In this document: piece after piece, positions 17,987 through 25,931 of the stretch
How the letters are laid out: the number at the start of each line of letters is the position of its first letter
Numbering within the stretch: the first letter of the stretch is position 1
Assembly (NCBI RefSeq): GCF_017592555.1
Contig: NZ_JAGFNS010000006.1
Span: 282,038 to 346,037, forward strand
Direction of reading: 5' to 3'
Source of the DNA: Actinoplanes flavus
GTDB lineage: Bacteria; Actinomycetota; Actinomycetes; Mycobacteriales; Micromonosporaceae
DNA length: 64,000 nucleotides
Notes under the pieces: generated by a model
What the model saw: only the letters and a program-made list of their open reading frames with translations
What the model was told of the DNA's origin: nothing
Database searches by the model: none
Position numbers and translations under genes: made by a program

Positions 17987-19231
17987 ATGGCCGCAGAACC
18001 GAGTTTGGACCTTGCCGGGTTGCTGGGCGCGCATTTGGAATCGGCGAGCCCTGATCTGCTGCAGTCCCTGGTCAAGACGTTCGCCGACGCGTTGATGTCC
18101 GCCGAGGCTGATGCTCTGTGTGGTGCCGGCTACGGCGAACGCACGCCTGAGCGGACCAACTCGCGTAACGGCTATCGGCAGCGCGAGTGGGATACCCGGG
18201 CCGGCACGATCGAGCTGGCGGTCCCGAAGCTGCGGTCCGGTTCGTATTTCCCGGACTGGCTGCTGCAGCACCGGCGCCGGGCCGAGCAGGCCCTGGTCAG
18301 TGTGGTGGCCACCAGCTACCTGCTCGGGGTGTCGACCCGGCGGATGGAACGCCTGGTGGAGCAACTCGGCGTCAAACAGCTGTCTAAGAGCCAGGTCTCG
18401 GAGATGGCCCGGCACCTCGATGCCCAGGTCGAGGCGTTTCGCAACCGGCCCCTCGACCAAGGCCCGTACACGTTTGTGTGGACCGACGCCCTGGTCATCA
18501 AGGTCCGCGAACACGGCCGCACGGTCAACGTGCACGCCCTGGTCGCGGTCGGCGTCAACGCCGACGGCGGCCGTGAGGTCCTCGGCCTTGACGTCGCCAG
18601 TGACGAGGACGGTGCCGGCTGGCTGGCCTTCCTGCGCGGCTTGACCGCCCGCGGCCTGTCCGGCGTCCGGCTCGTGATCTCCGATGCCCACCGCGGCCTC
18701 GTCAGCGCGATCGGCGCCGCGCTGCCCGGCGCGCAGTGGCAGAGATGTCGCACTCACTACCTGCGAAACCTTCTCTCACGCGTCCCGAAGAGCGCGCAGC
18801 CGTGGGTGGCCACCCTGGTCCGCACGATCTTCGACCAACCCGACGCCGTCGCGGTCAGCCAGCAGTTCGACCGCGTCTTGGACAGCATCACCGAGAAGTT
18901 CCCGGCCGCTGCCGAACACCTCGACGACGCCCGCGCCGACCTGCTGGCCTTCACCGCGTTCCCCCGCGAGCTGTGGCGCCAGATCTGGTCGAACAACCCG
19001 CAGGAACGGCTGAACAAGGAGATCCGCCGCCGCACCGACGTCGTCGGGATCTTCCCGAACCGGGCCGCGATCATCCGCCTCGTCGGCGCGGTCCTGGCCG
19101 AACAGACCGACGAATGGGTCGAAGGCCGCCGCTACATGGGCCTCGAAATCCTCGCCAAAGCACGCCTGACCAGTATCAACACCGACGGACACGACACCGG
19201 AATCATCGAAACGACCGCAATCGCCGCATAA
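17987..19231 (+). CDS. IS256-family transposase
   Basis: Complete 414-residue mutator-type DDE transposase. Catalytic acidic residues are Asp167 (WTDALVIKV), Asp233 (VISDAHRGL) and Glu340 in NNPQERLNKEIRRRTD. The C-x2-H signature is QRCRTHYLRNLL (252-263). The zinc-ribbon-like N-terminal region has the family NSRNGYR motif. ATG at 17987 follows GAAGGAG at good spacing. All motifs are intact, so the enzyme is probably active or was recently. Confidence 0.95.
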   Translation: MAAEPSLDLAGLLGAHLESASPDLLQSLVKTFADALMSAEADALCGAGYGERTPERTNSRNGYRQREWDTRAGTIELAVPKLRSGSYFPDWLLQHRRRAEQALVSVVATSYLLGVSTRRMERLVEQLGVKQLSKSQVSEMARHLDAQVEAFRNRPLDQGPYTFVWTDALVIKVREHGRTVNVHALVAVGVNADGGREVLGLDVASDEDGAGWLAFLRGLTARGLSGVRLVISDAHRGLVSAIGAALPGAQWQRCRTHYLRNLLSRVPKSAQPWVATLVRTIFDQPDAVAVSQQFDRVLDSITEKFPAAAEHLDDARADLLAFTAFPRELWRQIWSNNPQERLNKEIRRRTDVVGIFPNRAAIIRLVGAVLAEQTDEWVEGRRYMGLEILAKARLTSINTDGHDTGIIETTAIAA

Positions 19232-19244
19232 GATCAACACACAC

Positions 19245-19266
19245 GGATCAGCGCTGGCCGCCTCTT
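19245..19266 (-). repeat. IS right terminal inverted repeat
   Basis: 22-bp end complementary to 17928-17949 with two mismatches. It starts 13 nt after the transposase stop codon. Confidence 0.8.
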
Positions 19267-19367
19267 ACACCACGCCAGCGGACGCGACCAGTGGTGAAGC
19301 CACCCGCACACGCCAGTGCATGAATGAACCCCTCACCGTGCAACCCTTGGTGAACGTTCTTGTTCAA
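19266..19367 (-). pseudogene. 5' fragment of a second DUF4365-like gene
   Basis: Read leftward from a TTG at 19367, 34 codons give NKNVHQGLHGEGFIHALA and then CAGGFTTGRVRW before running into the IS end. This looks like a DUF4365 N-terminus (basic start, GExFxxALACAAG, then the segment before the D-x-DGVDW motif). It aligns with, rather than precedes, the N-terminal residues of the fragment on the other side of the IS (FVLEVQFIHHFGGRDLTTSK), so it comes from a different, paralogous gene. Short and without independent support, hence moderate confidence. Confidence 0.5.
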
Positions 19368-19432
19368 CGCATCCCGCCCTGAGGATCCCCGACCGTCCAG
19401 CAACAGACTAGTTGTCTTGCGCCAACTACGGG

Positions 19433-19462
19433 AAGGGCCTTCCCCGAACGGGGAAGGCCCTT
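19433..19462 (-). terminator. Terminator of the ABC transporter operon
   Basis: Perfect 13-bp stem AAGGGCCTTCCCC (19433-19445) / GGGGAAGGCCCTT (19450-19462) with a GAAC loop, 15 nt beyond the stop of the last ABC gene. No long T-tract, which is usual in high-GC actinobacteria. Confidence 0.8.
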
Positions 19463-19477
19463 CGTCGTGGGCGTTGG

Positions 19478-20188
19478 TCAGCTGGTTTCGCCGGCCAGGC
19501 TGAAGGAGCCGAGGCGGTTGATGGCGAAGACGGTGCCGGCGATCGTGAAGATCGCGCTCATCACGATGGCCGTGGTGAGGGTGACCGGGGTCTGCATCAT
19601 GCCGTTCGGGGCGATCTCGTCGGTGATGGCGATGACGTACTGGCCGATGGCCAGGTTCTTGGTGCCGCTCACGAAGTTTCCGAGCAGGCCCTCCCAGACC
19701 AGGATGTAGACCAGGCCGACCAGCACCGGGCGGCGGCTGATCAGGCTGAACAGCAGGAACAGGGCGGAGTAGGCGAAGGCGCCGACGGTCGCGGCGACGG
19801 CCAGGGCGCCACCGAGCTTCGCCGAGCCGGCCAGGACGCCGGTGACGAACAGGGGTACGGCCGAGACCACCGTGGTGACCGAGGCGGCCACGGCGTACTT
19901 CGCGAGGATGATGTCGCGGCGGGCCAGCGGCTTGGTGAGGATGTGCACGATGGTGCCGTCGTCGACCTCGGAGCCGAGGACGCCGGTGCCGACGATCAGG
20001 GCGACGACCGGCAGCACCACGGCGAGACCCAGCGCGACGATCACCGCCTGGCCCCACATGTCGGGCGACACGTCGTACATCCGGCAGAGCAGGGCCAGAC
20101 CGACCAGCAGGATCGGCAGCGGCAGGAGCAGCAGCGCCCGGCGGCGGCCGAACAGGCCGCGCGCGGTGATGAAAGCGACCGTGGACAT
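19478..20188 (-). CDS. ABC-2 type transporter permease
   Basis: A 236-residue integral membrane protein with about six hydrophobic segments (for example ALLLLPLPILLVGLALL and VIVALGLAVVLPVVALIVGT). GVLGSEVDDGTIVHILTKPL is the typical ABC-2 permease loop. It pairs with the ATP-binding protein encoded immediately upstream, whose TGA overlaps its ATG by one base. Last gene of a four-gene operon. Substrate unknown; efflux of a peptide, antibiotic or lipid is typical of the family. Confidence 0.88.
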   Translation of the reverse strand: MSTVAFITARGLFGRRRALLLLPLPILLVGLALLCRMYDVSPDMWGQAVIVALGLAVVLPVVALIVGTGVLGSEVDDGTIVHILTKPLARRDIILAKYAVAASVTTVVSAVPLFVTGVLAGSAKLGGALAVAATVGAFAYSALFLLFSLISRRPVLVGLVYILVWEGLLGNFVSGTKNLAIGQYVIAITDEIAPNGMMQTPVTLTTAIVMSAIFTIAGTVFAINRLGSFSLAGETS

Positions 20189-21141
20189 CAGCCCTCCAGC
20201 AGGTAGGAGAAGACGCTCTCCAGGGACTCGTCGGACGGCACCAGCTGGTGCAGGCGGATCCCCTGGTCGAGTGCGATGCGGGGCAGCACGCGGGTGAAGC
20301 TGCCGTAGTCGGAGGCGCGAACGGTCAAGCCGGTGGCCTCGATCTCGATGCCGGCGACCGACTTCTCGGCCATCAGCGCGACGGCCAGCCGGCGGTCGTC
20401 GGAGCTGCGCACGGCGAAGACGTGCGGCCGGTTGGTCATCAGCCGGCGGATCTTGCGGTAGTCGCCGGAGGCGGCGAGCCGGCCCGCCACGATGACCTGG
20501 ACCAGGCCGGCGACCTGCTCGACCTCCTCCAGGATGTGCGAGCTGAACAGGATGGTGTGGCCGCGGTCGCCGAGCGCGTGCAGCAGTTCCATCATGTGCA
20601 TCCGCTGGCGCGGGTCCATGCCGTTGAACGGCTCGTCCAGCAGCAGGACGCGGGGCTCGTGGACCAGTGCGGCGGCGACCCGGGTGCGCTGCCGCATGCC
20701 CTTGGAGAACGTCTCGATGCGGCGTTCGGCGGCGCCGGTCATCTCGACCAGTTCCAGGGCCCGCTGGGCGGCGCCCTCCGGGTCCTTGAGCTTCTGCATC
20801 TTCGCGCAGGCGGTCACGAACTGGCGGGCGGTCAGGAAGCCGTGCACCGCCTCGCGCTCGGTGACCAGGCCGAGGTCGCGGTAGACGGCCGGGTTGCGCC
20901 AGGTGGGCTTGCCGTCGATGGTCACCAGGCCCCGGGAGGGGGCGAGGAAGCCGGCCATCATGTGCAGCACGGTGGTCTTGCCGGCGCCGTTGGGCCCGAG
21001 CAGGCCGGTGACGCCGGGGCTCAGCGACATGGTGATGTCGTTGACCGCCACCACGTTGCCGTACCAGCGGGAGACGTTGACCAGATCGACCACGCCGGTG
21101 GTGGCGGCGGGTGTCTCGGCCGGGATGGTCTGGGCGGTCAC
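20188..21141 (-). CDS. ABC transporter ATP-binding protein
   Basis: A 317-residue ATPase. Walker A is GLLGPNGAGKTTVLHMM, the signature loop is TFSKGMRQRTRVAAALVH (the canonical LSGGQ replaced by FSKGM, as in many ABC-2 exporters), and Walker B is VLLLDEPFNGMDP, with the switch histidine in FSSHILEEVEQ. A C-terminal ~90-residue extension is usual for drug- or lantibiotic-type exporters. The GTG start overlaps the stop of the upstream permease (GTGA). Works with the permease at 19478-20188. Confidence 0.93.
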   Translation of the reverse strand: MTAQTIPAETPAATTGVVDLVNVSRWYGNVVAVNDITMSLSPGVTGLLGPNGAGKTTVLHMMAGFLAPSRGLVTIDGKPTWRNPAVYRDLGLVTEREAVHGFLTARQFVTACAKMQKLKDPEGAAQRALELVEMTGAAERRIETFSKGMRQRTRVAAALVHEPRVLLLDEPFNGMDPRQRMHMMELLHALGDRGHTILFSSHILEEVEQVAGLVQVIVAGRLAASGDYRKIRRLMTNRPHVFAVRSSDDRRLAVALMAEKSVAGIEIEATGLTVRASDYGSFTRVLPRIALDQGIRLHQLVPSDESLESVFSYLLEG

Positions 21142-22001
21142 AGCGAGGCCACCTTCCGGTAGCGGGCCAGCAGGAGCAGGAGGCAGGAGGCGATCAGGCA
21201 GAACGCCTCGATGGCGTAGACCGGGCCGAACCGGCCGAGGTCGAGGCCGGTGCCCTCGGCGCCGCTGACCCACTGGTTGATGCCGGCGATCAGCGTCATC
21301 GGGCTGGCCAGTCCGGCCAGGCTGTTGGCGGTGGTGGAGGGCAGGGAGGCGAGGACGCCGACGATCGGGGCGGTCATCAGGAAGACCGCGACGATGCCGC
21401 CGGCCGCGAACGCCTGCTTGCCGGTGAGGGAGGCGATCAGCAGGCCGATGCCGGCGAACATCAGCGCCCACAGCAGGCTGTAGCCCCAGCCGGGGACCAG
21501 GTCGAGGACCTCGTTCCACACGCCCTTGAAGCCGGTCTTGGTGGTGAACGCGGCGCCGAGGAACATGATGAACTGCGGCACGCCGAGCAGCAGCCAGATG
21601 GCGCTGGCCAGGGCGGCGTACTTCGCGGCCACGTAGTCGGCGGCGCGCAGCGGCCGGCTGAAGTAGAGCGGCAGGGTGCCGGACCGCAGATCACGGGAGA
21701 CCAGCTGCGGCGCCACGATCGCCACGAAGAAGATGATCAGGAAGCTCATCTGGTCGGCGAACTGGCTGTAGGTGAAGATCACCTCGCCGATGGTGGACCG
21801 GACCGCGGCCACGATCACCGCGACCAGCAGCATGATGCCGAAGACGAGCCAGGGGAAGATCTTCGCCTTGGCGGAGCGGCCCAGCCCGTACGCCGCGCGC
21901 AGCCCGTGCACGTAGAGCGCCTGCTGCATGGCGAAGCGGCCCAGACGGGGTCCGTCGTACCGCTGGTATCCGATGTCATGGATGACGCCGGCCTCAGACA
22001 T
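21138..22001 (-). CDS. ABC-2 type transporter permease
   Basis: A 287-residue membrane protein with six predicted helices (IFPWLVFGIMLLVAVIVAAV near the N-terminus, IEAFCLIASCLLLLLARY at the end) and the ABC-2 loop SRDLRSGTLPLYFSRPL. The N-terminal IHDIGYQRYDGPRLGR is a common feature of this permease family. ATG at 22001 overlaps the end of the upstream ATPase gene by 8 nt. It presumably forms a complex with that ATPase; the second ATPase/permease pair downstream may form a separate or joint transporter. Confidence 0.88.
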   Translation of the reverse strand: MSEAGVIHDIGYQRYDGPRLGRFAMQQALYVHGLRAAYGLGRSAKAKIFPWLVFGIMLLVAVIVAAVRSTIGEVIFTYSQFADQMSFLIIFFVAIVAPQLVSRDLRSGTLPLYFSRPLRAADYVAAKYAALASAIWLLLGVPQFIMFLGAAFTTKTGFKGVWNEVLDLVPGWGYSLLWALMFAGIGLLIASLTGKQAFAAGGIVAVFLMTAPIVGVLASLPSTTANSLAGLASPMTLIAGINQWVSGAEGTGLDLGRFGPVYAIEAFCLIASCLLLLLARYRKVASL

Positions 22002-22908
22002 CGGCGGTCTCCTTCGTGGTGAAGAGCTCGGCGACACGGTGCCGGCGCTGGTCGAGGCGGTGCAGGTTGAGGTCGAGGTCGGTGACGGCCCGCAGGATGC
22101 GGTCGTACGCGGTCTCCGACTCCATCGGCACGAGGAGCATCCGGCCGTCCCGGCTGACCTCCATGCCCATCTCGGCGAGCGCGGCGGCGAGTTCGTCGGT
22201 GCCGTCGGCGACCTCGACCGCGAGCACGTCGGAGGCGGCGGTCATCGACGAGATCCGGTCGGCGCGCAGCAGCCGGCCGCCCTCGATGGCGATGAGCGAG
22301 TCGCAGATCCGTTCGACCTCGCCGAGCAGGTGGGAGCAGACCACCACGGAGATGCCGAACTCGGTGCCGATCCGCTGGACCAGGGCGAGCATGGCGTCGC
22401 GGCCGGCCGGGTCGAGGCCGTTGGTGGGCTCGTCGAGCAGCAGCAGGTCCGGGTCGTGCACGAGCGCCTGGGCCAGCTTGACCCGCTGCTTCATGCCGGT
22501 GGAGTACCCGCCGATCTGCCGGTACCGCTCCTCGTAGAGGCCGACGTGCCGGAGCGCCTCGGAGGCGCGCTCCCGGGCGGCGGTCTTCGGCAGCCCGCTC
22601 ATGCGGCCCAGGTGGGTGACGAACTCGGCGGCCGACACGTCGGGCGGCAGGCAGTCGTTCTCCGGCATGTAGCCGACACGGGCGCGGACCTGATCGGTCT
22701 GCGTGACGGGGTCGAGATCGAAGACCCGGACGGTGCCGCCGGAGGGCGGCACCAGCCCCAGCATGATTTTGATGAAGGTGCTCTTGCCGGCGCCGTTGGC
22801 GCCGACGAGCCCGATGACGCCGGCATCGACCGCGACGGTGAGGTCCGCGAGGGCGGTCACCCCGCCGCCGTACGTCTTGGTCAGCCCGTCCGTAACGATG
22901 ATGGTCAC
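21994..22908 (-). CDS. ABC transporter ATP-binding protein
   Basis: First gene of the ABC operon, 304 residues, GTG start. Walker A is GLVGANGAGKSTFIKIM, the signature loop is IGGYSTGMKQRVKLAQALVH, Walker B is LLLLDEPTNGLDP, and VVVCSHLLGEVE carries the switch histidine. It belongs to the same ABC-2 exporter class as the second ATPase of the operon, but the two are clearly divergent paralogues. Exporter substrate cannot be read from sequence. Confidence 0.93.
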   Translation of the reverse strand: MTIIVTDGLTKTYGGGVTALADLTVAVDAGVIGLVGANGAGKSTFIKIMLGLVPPSGGTVRVFDLDPVTQTDQVRARVGYMPENDCLPPDVSAAEFVTHLGRMSGLPKTAARERASEALRHVGLYEERYRQIGGYSTGMKQRVKLAQALVHDPDLLLLDEPTNGLDPAGRDAMLALVQRIGTEFGISVVVCSHLLGEVERICDSLIAIEGGRLLRADRISSMTAASDVLAVEVADGTDELAAALAEMGMEVSRDGRMLLVPMESETAYDRILRAVTDLDLNLHRLDQRRHRVAELFTTKETADV

Positions 22909-22987
22909 GGGGTCAGCCTATGAAGGCGGCGCACCTCGATGGATCGGGAAAACCCCTGAGCCCCTCTCCGGGTCTCTCAGCCGGCTC

Positions 22988-24145
22988 TCAGTTTACTGAC
23001 ACCTGGAACACCGGAAGCCGGCCGAGACGACGGTATTCGCGCAGCGCCGCCGGGGTGCTGTCCACCGACGAGTCCTGGCCCTTGTGGTTGGCCGGGGTCT
23101 CGAAGTGCACCATCGCCTTGATGCCGGGGAAGCGGCCGATCTGCTCTCCCACCTCGCGATAGAACTCGGCCATGTGGCCCGGGTTGCGCTCGGAGAACCA
23201 GACGCCCCACTCGGCCACCATCAGCGGCTTGTCCGGGTGGCGCCCGCGGACCCAGTTGTAGAAGCCGGGCCAGCCGGGTTTGCTCGCCGAACGGCGGTTG
23301 AGCAGCTCGGCGAAGTCGCCGTGGCCGTAGCCGGGGTCGCTGTAGGAGTAGGTGTCGAAGCCGATCCAGTCGACCACCTCGTCGCCGGGGTACATGTGCT
23401 GGAACCAGCTCTTGGTGGTGTGCGGGACGTAGGCCATGTGCACCAGAACGGTCACCACGTTGGTGGCGCCCTTGGCCCGCAGCCGCTTCACCACGTGCCG
23501 GAACATGGCGGCGTAGTCACGGGCCGTGTAGCCGGAGCCGACCCGTTCGCGTACCTGGTCCTCGGCCTCGTGGTGGATCGCGAAGAAGAACCGCTCCCGG
23601 AAGTTCTCCCGCAGGTGCGCGGCGAGGCGGTCCAGGAAGTCGTCGGTACGCCGGTCCCCGCGCGCGATCCGCGCCCAGGTGGTGGTCTCCGGCTTCCAGT
23701 TGAGCAGCAGGATCCGCTTGCGCCCCGGCTCACGGGCGATCCGGATCTCCTGCTCGGTCGGGAACAGCTGCCGGGTGCCCTTGTGGTAGCCGTGGAAGAC
23801 CGCCTGATGCCGCCCGGTCTTGCGCTCGAACTCGGTGAGCGCCCGCAGGCCCTGTGCCTCGGTGTGTGCCCCCGGCGCCACGCCCCACAGGATCCCGCAG
23901 GTCGGCACCAGCCTGGCCCCGGTACGGCACGTCCGGTCCGGCCCCGACTCGAAGCGGTGCCCCACCGGCACGAGGCGGGACGGCCCGGGCAGGTCCGGCA
24001 GGGCGGAGACCGGCGGCCGGTACGACGGGATGCCGAGCCGGTCGGCGCCACCGGTCCACGCCCAGGAGAGCGTCGCGGTCACTGACATCGTGAAGGCCGT
24101 GGTCAGTGCGGCGAGGTGCAGTAGTCGGGATCGGGTCTGTCTCAC
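22988..24145 (-). CDS. Secreted GH26-like glycoside hydrolase
   Basis: A 385-residue exported protein with an N-terminal signal (LLHLAALTTAFTMSVTATLSWA). The fold is that of glycoside hydrolase family 26 / beta-mannanase-like TIM barrels: FFFAIHHEAED carries a His-Glu acid/base candidate, VVDWIGFDTYSYSD follows, and KPLMVAEWGVWFSERN carries the second Glu nucleophile. Members cleave beta-mannans or related glycans. It lies next to, and divergent from, the exopolysaccharide genes, suggesting trimming or release of the polymer. The GTG at 24145 sits 8 nt after a -10-like box, so the mRNA may be leaderless. Confidence 0.8.
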   Translation of the reverse strand: MRQTRSRLLHLAALTTAFTMSVTATLSWAWTGGADRLGIPSYRPPVSALPDLPGPSRLVPVGHRFESGPDRTCRTGARLVPTCGILWGVAPGAHTEAQGLRALTEFERKTGRHQAVFHGYHKGTRQLFPTEQEIRIAREPGRKRILLLNWKPETTTWARIARGDRRTDDFLDRLAAHLRENFRERFFFAIHHEAEDQVRERVGSGYTARDYAAMFRHVVKRLRAKGATNVVTVLVHMAYVPHTTKSWFQHMYPGDEVVDWIGFDTYSYSDPGYGHGDFAELLNRRSASKPGWPGFYNWVRGRHPDKPLMVAEWGVWFSERNPGHMAEFYREVGEQIGRFPGIKAMVHFETPANHKGQDSSVDSTPAALREYRRLGRLPVFQVSVN

Positions 24146-24153
24146 AAAGGCCG

Positions 24154-24182
24154 AGTATCAGACGATCAAGCATGTTTGTCCA
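24154..24182 (-). promoter_or_regulatory. Putative promoter of the GH26-like gene
   Basis: On the minus strand TGGACA (24182-24177) and GATACT (24159-24154) are separated by 17 bp, with the GTG start 8 nt further on. The same divergent region holds AT-rich sequence (TATATG at 24211) that may serve the plus-strand operon. Confidence 0.45.
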
Positions 24183-24314
24183 GTAAAAAGCGGTTTTGCA
24201 CTGAGATTGCTATATGTGGCATTCGTACCGAGTGAGGGAAGACCGAGATCCCGACTCGACCGGTGGGATCGAGGCTGCGAAACTGTCCCCCAAATACCTG
24301 CAGGGGGATTCGAA

Positions 24315-25835
24315 GTGAATGGTTCGGTACTGCCCGAGGACGTGCTCCGGGACGCTCCCTCCTTCACCCCGCGCCCCTACGAGCTGGCGGACCTCGAGTT
24401 GCTGCTCTCCGGCGCCTACGCGCCGCTGACCGGTTTCCTGGGCCGCGCCGACCTGGCCTCGCTGGCCCGCCGCGGCCGGCTGGCCGACGGCGCGTCCTGG
24501 CCGGTGCCGGTGACCTGCGAGATTCCCGGCGAGGTGGCGTCGGCACTGGACCCGGCCGATCCGGCCCGGCGGACCCTGGTGCTGACCGACCCGGAGGGTG
24601 CCCCGGTCGCCGCCATCGAGGTGACCGACATGTGGCGGACCGGGGAGAACCGGTTCGGCATCGGCGGTCCGGTGCGCCGGATGGGTGACGGCGGCCACGG
24701 CCCGTTCCAGCGGCTGCGGCGCATGCCGGAGGAGGTCCGGGCGCTGCTCCCACCGGGCCGGGTGCTCGGGGTGATCGCCGACCGGCCGCTGCACCGGCCG
24801 CAGCTCGCCCAGATCGCGCACGCCGCCCGCACCCTGGCCGCTCATCTCCTGATCCTGATCCCGGTGAGCGGGCCGGGCCCGGACGGCCTGCCGCCGGAGG
24901 CGCTGGTGCGCTCGATCTTCGCGGCCCGTGACCGGATGCCCCCGGCCACCGTGGTCGCGGTTCCGCTGCTCACCCGGGGCGACGAGATGCGCGACGCGCT
25001 GCTGCGGGCGCGGGTGGCCCGGGCGTACGGGGTGACGCACGTCCTGTCGACCGGTGACTCGCTGTCCGGCGCGGGTCTGCGGGTCCTGCTGCCGCGTGAG
25101 CTGGCCTACGACAACCGGGACGGCCAGTGGCGCTGGCGCGACGACATCCCGCCGCGCAACCGGCGCCTGGCGATGTCCCCGGCCGAGATCGACGACCTGC
25201 TGGACCGCGGTTTCCCGCTGCCCGAATGGCACACCCCGCCGGCCGTCGCCAAGGAGCTGTCCCGGGTGCGGCCGCCGCGCCGGCAACGCGGTCTGGTGGT
25301 CTTCTTCACCGGCCTGTCCGGCTCCGGCAAGTCGACCATCGCCCGGAACCTGGCCGACGCGCTCCGGGAGACCGGCGACCGGACCGTGACGCTGCTCGAC
25401 GGCGACGTGGTTCGCCGTGAGCTGACCGCCGGGCTGGGCTTCAGCAAGGCCGACCGGGACCGCAACGTCCGCCGGATCGGCTGGGTCGCCGCCGAGGTGG
25501 GCCGGCACCGGGGCATGGCGGTGGCCTGCCCGATCGCACCCTACGAGGCGGCCCGGGCGGCGGCCCGGAAGATGGCGGTGGAGGCCGGGGCCGGGTTCAT
25601 CCTGGTGCACGTGGCCACGCCGCTGGAGGTGTGCGAGAGCCGGGACCGCAAGGGCCTGTACGCGCGGGCCCGCGCCGGCCAGCTGCGCGGGATGACCGGG
25701 ATCGACGACCCGTACGAGGAGCCGACCGACGCCGAACTGACCGTCGACACCACCACGATGACCGTCGCCGAGGCGGTCGAGATGGTCCTCGGTTACCTGG
25801 TCGAGAGCGGTTGGGTGGAGCCGAAACTCTCGTAG
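24315..25835 (+). CDS. APS kinase fused to a degenerate ATP-sulfurylase-like domain
   Basis: A 506-residue fusion. The C-terminal APS kinase (about 325-506) is intact: P-loop GLSGSGKS (333-340), LLDGDVVRRELTAGLGFS, and CESRDRKGLYARARAG. It phosphorylates adenylyl sulfate to PAPS. The N-terminal ~310 residues have the ATP-sulfurylase fold, but the catalytic QTRNPxHRAH block reads IADRPLHRPQ (154-163) and the GRDHAG block reads STGDSL, so sulfate activation by this half is doubtful. First gene of the exopolysaccharide operon, where PAPS would feed the two sulfotransferases. GTG at 24315 follows CAGGGGG. CysN/CysD are not in the window. Confidence 0.85.
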   Translation: MNGSVLPEDVLRDAPSFTPRPYELADLELLLSGAYAPLTGFLGRADLASLARRGRLADGASWPVPVTCEIPGEVASALDPADPARRTLVLTDPEGAPVAAIEVTDMWRTGENRFGIGGPVRRMGDGGHGPFQRLRRMPEEVRALLPPGRVLGVIADRPLHRPQLAQIAHAARTLAAHLLILIPVSGPGPDGLPPEALVRSIFAARDRMPPATVVAVPLLTRGDEMRDALLRARVARAYGVTHVLSTGDSLSGAGLRVLLPRELAYDNRDGQWRWRDDIPPRNRRLAMSPAEIDDLLDRGFPLPEWHTPPAVAKELSRVRPPRRQRGLVVFFTGLSGSGKSTIARNLADALRETGDRTVTLLDGDVVRRELTAGLGFSKADRDRNVRRIGWVAAEVGRHRGMAVACPIAPYEAARAAARKMAVEAGAGFILVHVATPLEVCESRDRKGLYARARAGQLRGMTGIDDPYEEPTDAELTVDTTTMTVAEAVEMVLGYLVESGWVEPKLS

Positions 25836-25931
25836 CCATCACTCACGGCGGGAGTGTGGCGTTGTCAGTCTGGGGCGAAACGCCCAAAGCTGACACGCAC
25901 ACTCCTCTCCCGGAAGGGCCGCCGAAGACTG

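Larger units (their letters stand above)
17928..19266 (+). mobile_element. IS256-family insertion sequence, apparently intact
   Basis: A 1339-bp element bounded by imperfect 22-bp terminal inverted repeats (17928-17949 and 19245-19266) that match at 20 of 22 positions; both ends carry AAGAGGCGGCCA outermost. It contains one complete transposase gene. No 8-9-bp target duplication is seen: the outer flanks are CAGGACGA on the left and ACACCACG on the right. That suggests recombination or deletion after insertion. The sequences on both sides are DUF4365-like fragments. Confidence 0.85.

Noticed and set aside
17912..19282. 8-9-bp target-site duplication flanking the IS
   Set aside because: The flanks CAGGACGA and ACACCACG do not match, nor do alternatives with the ends shifted by one to three bases.
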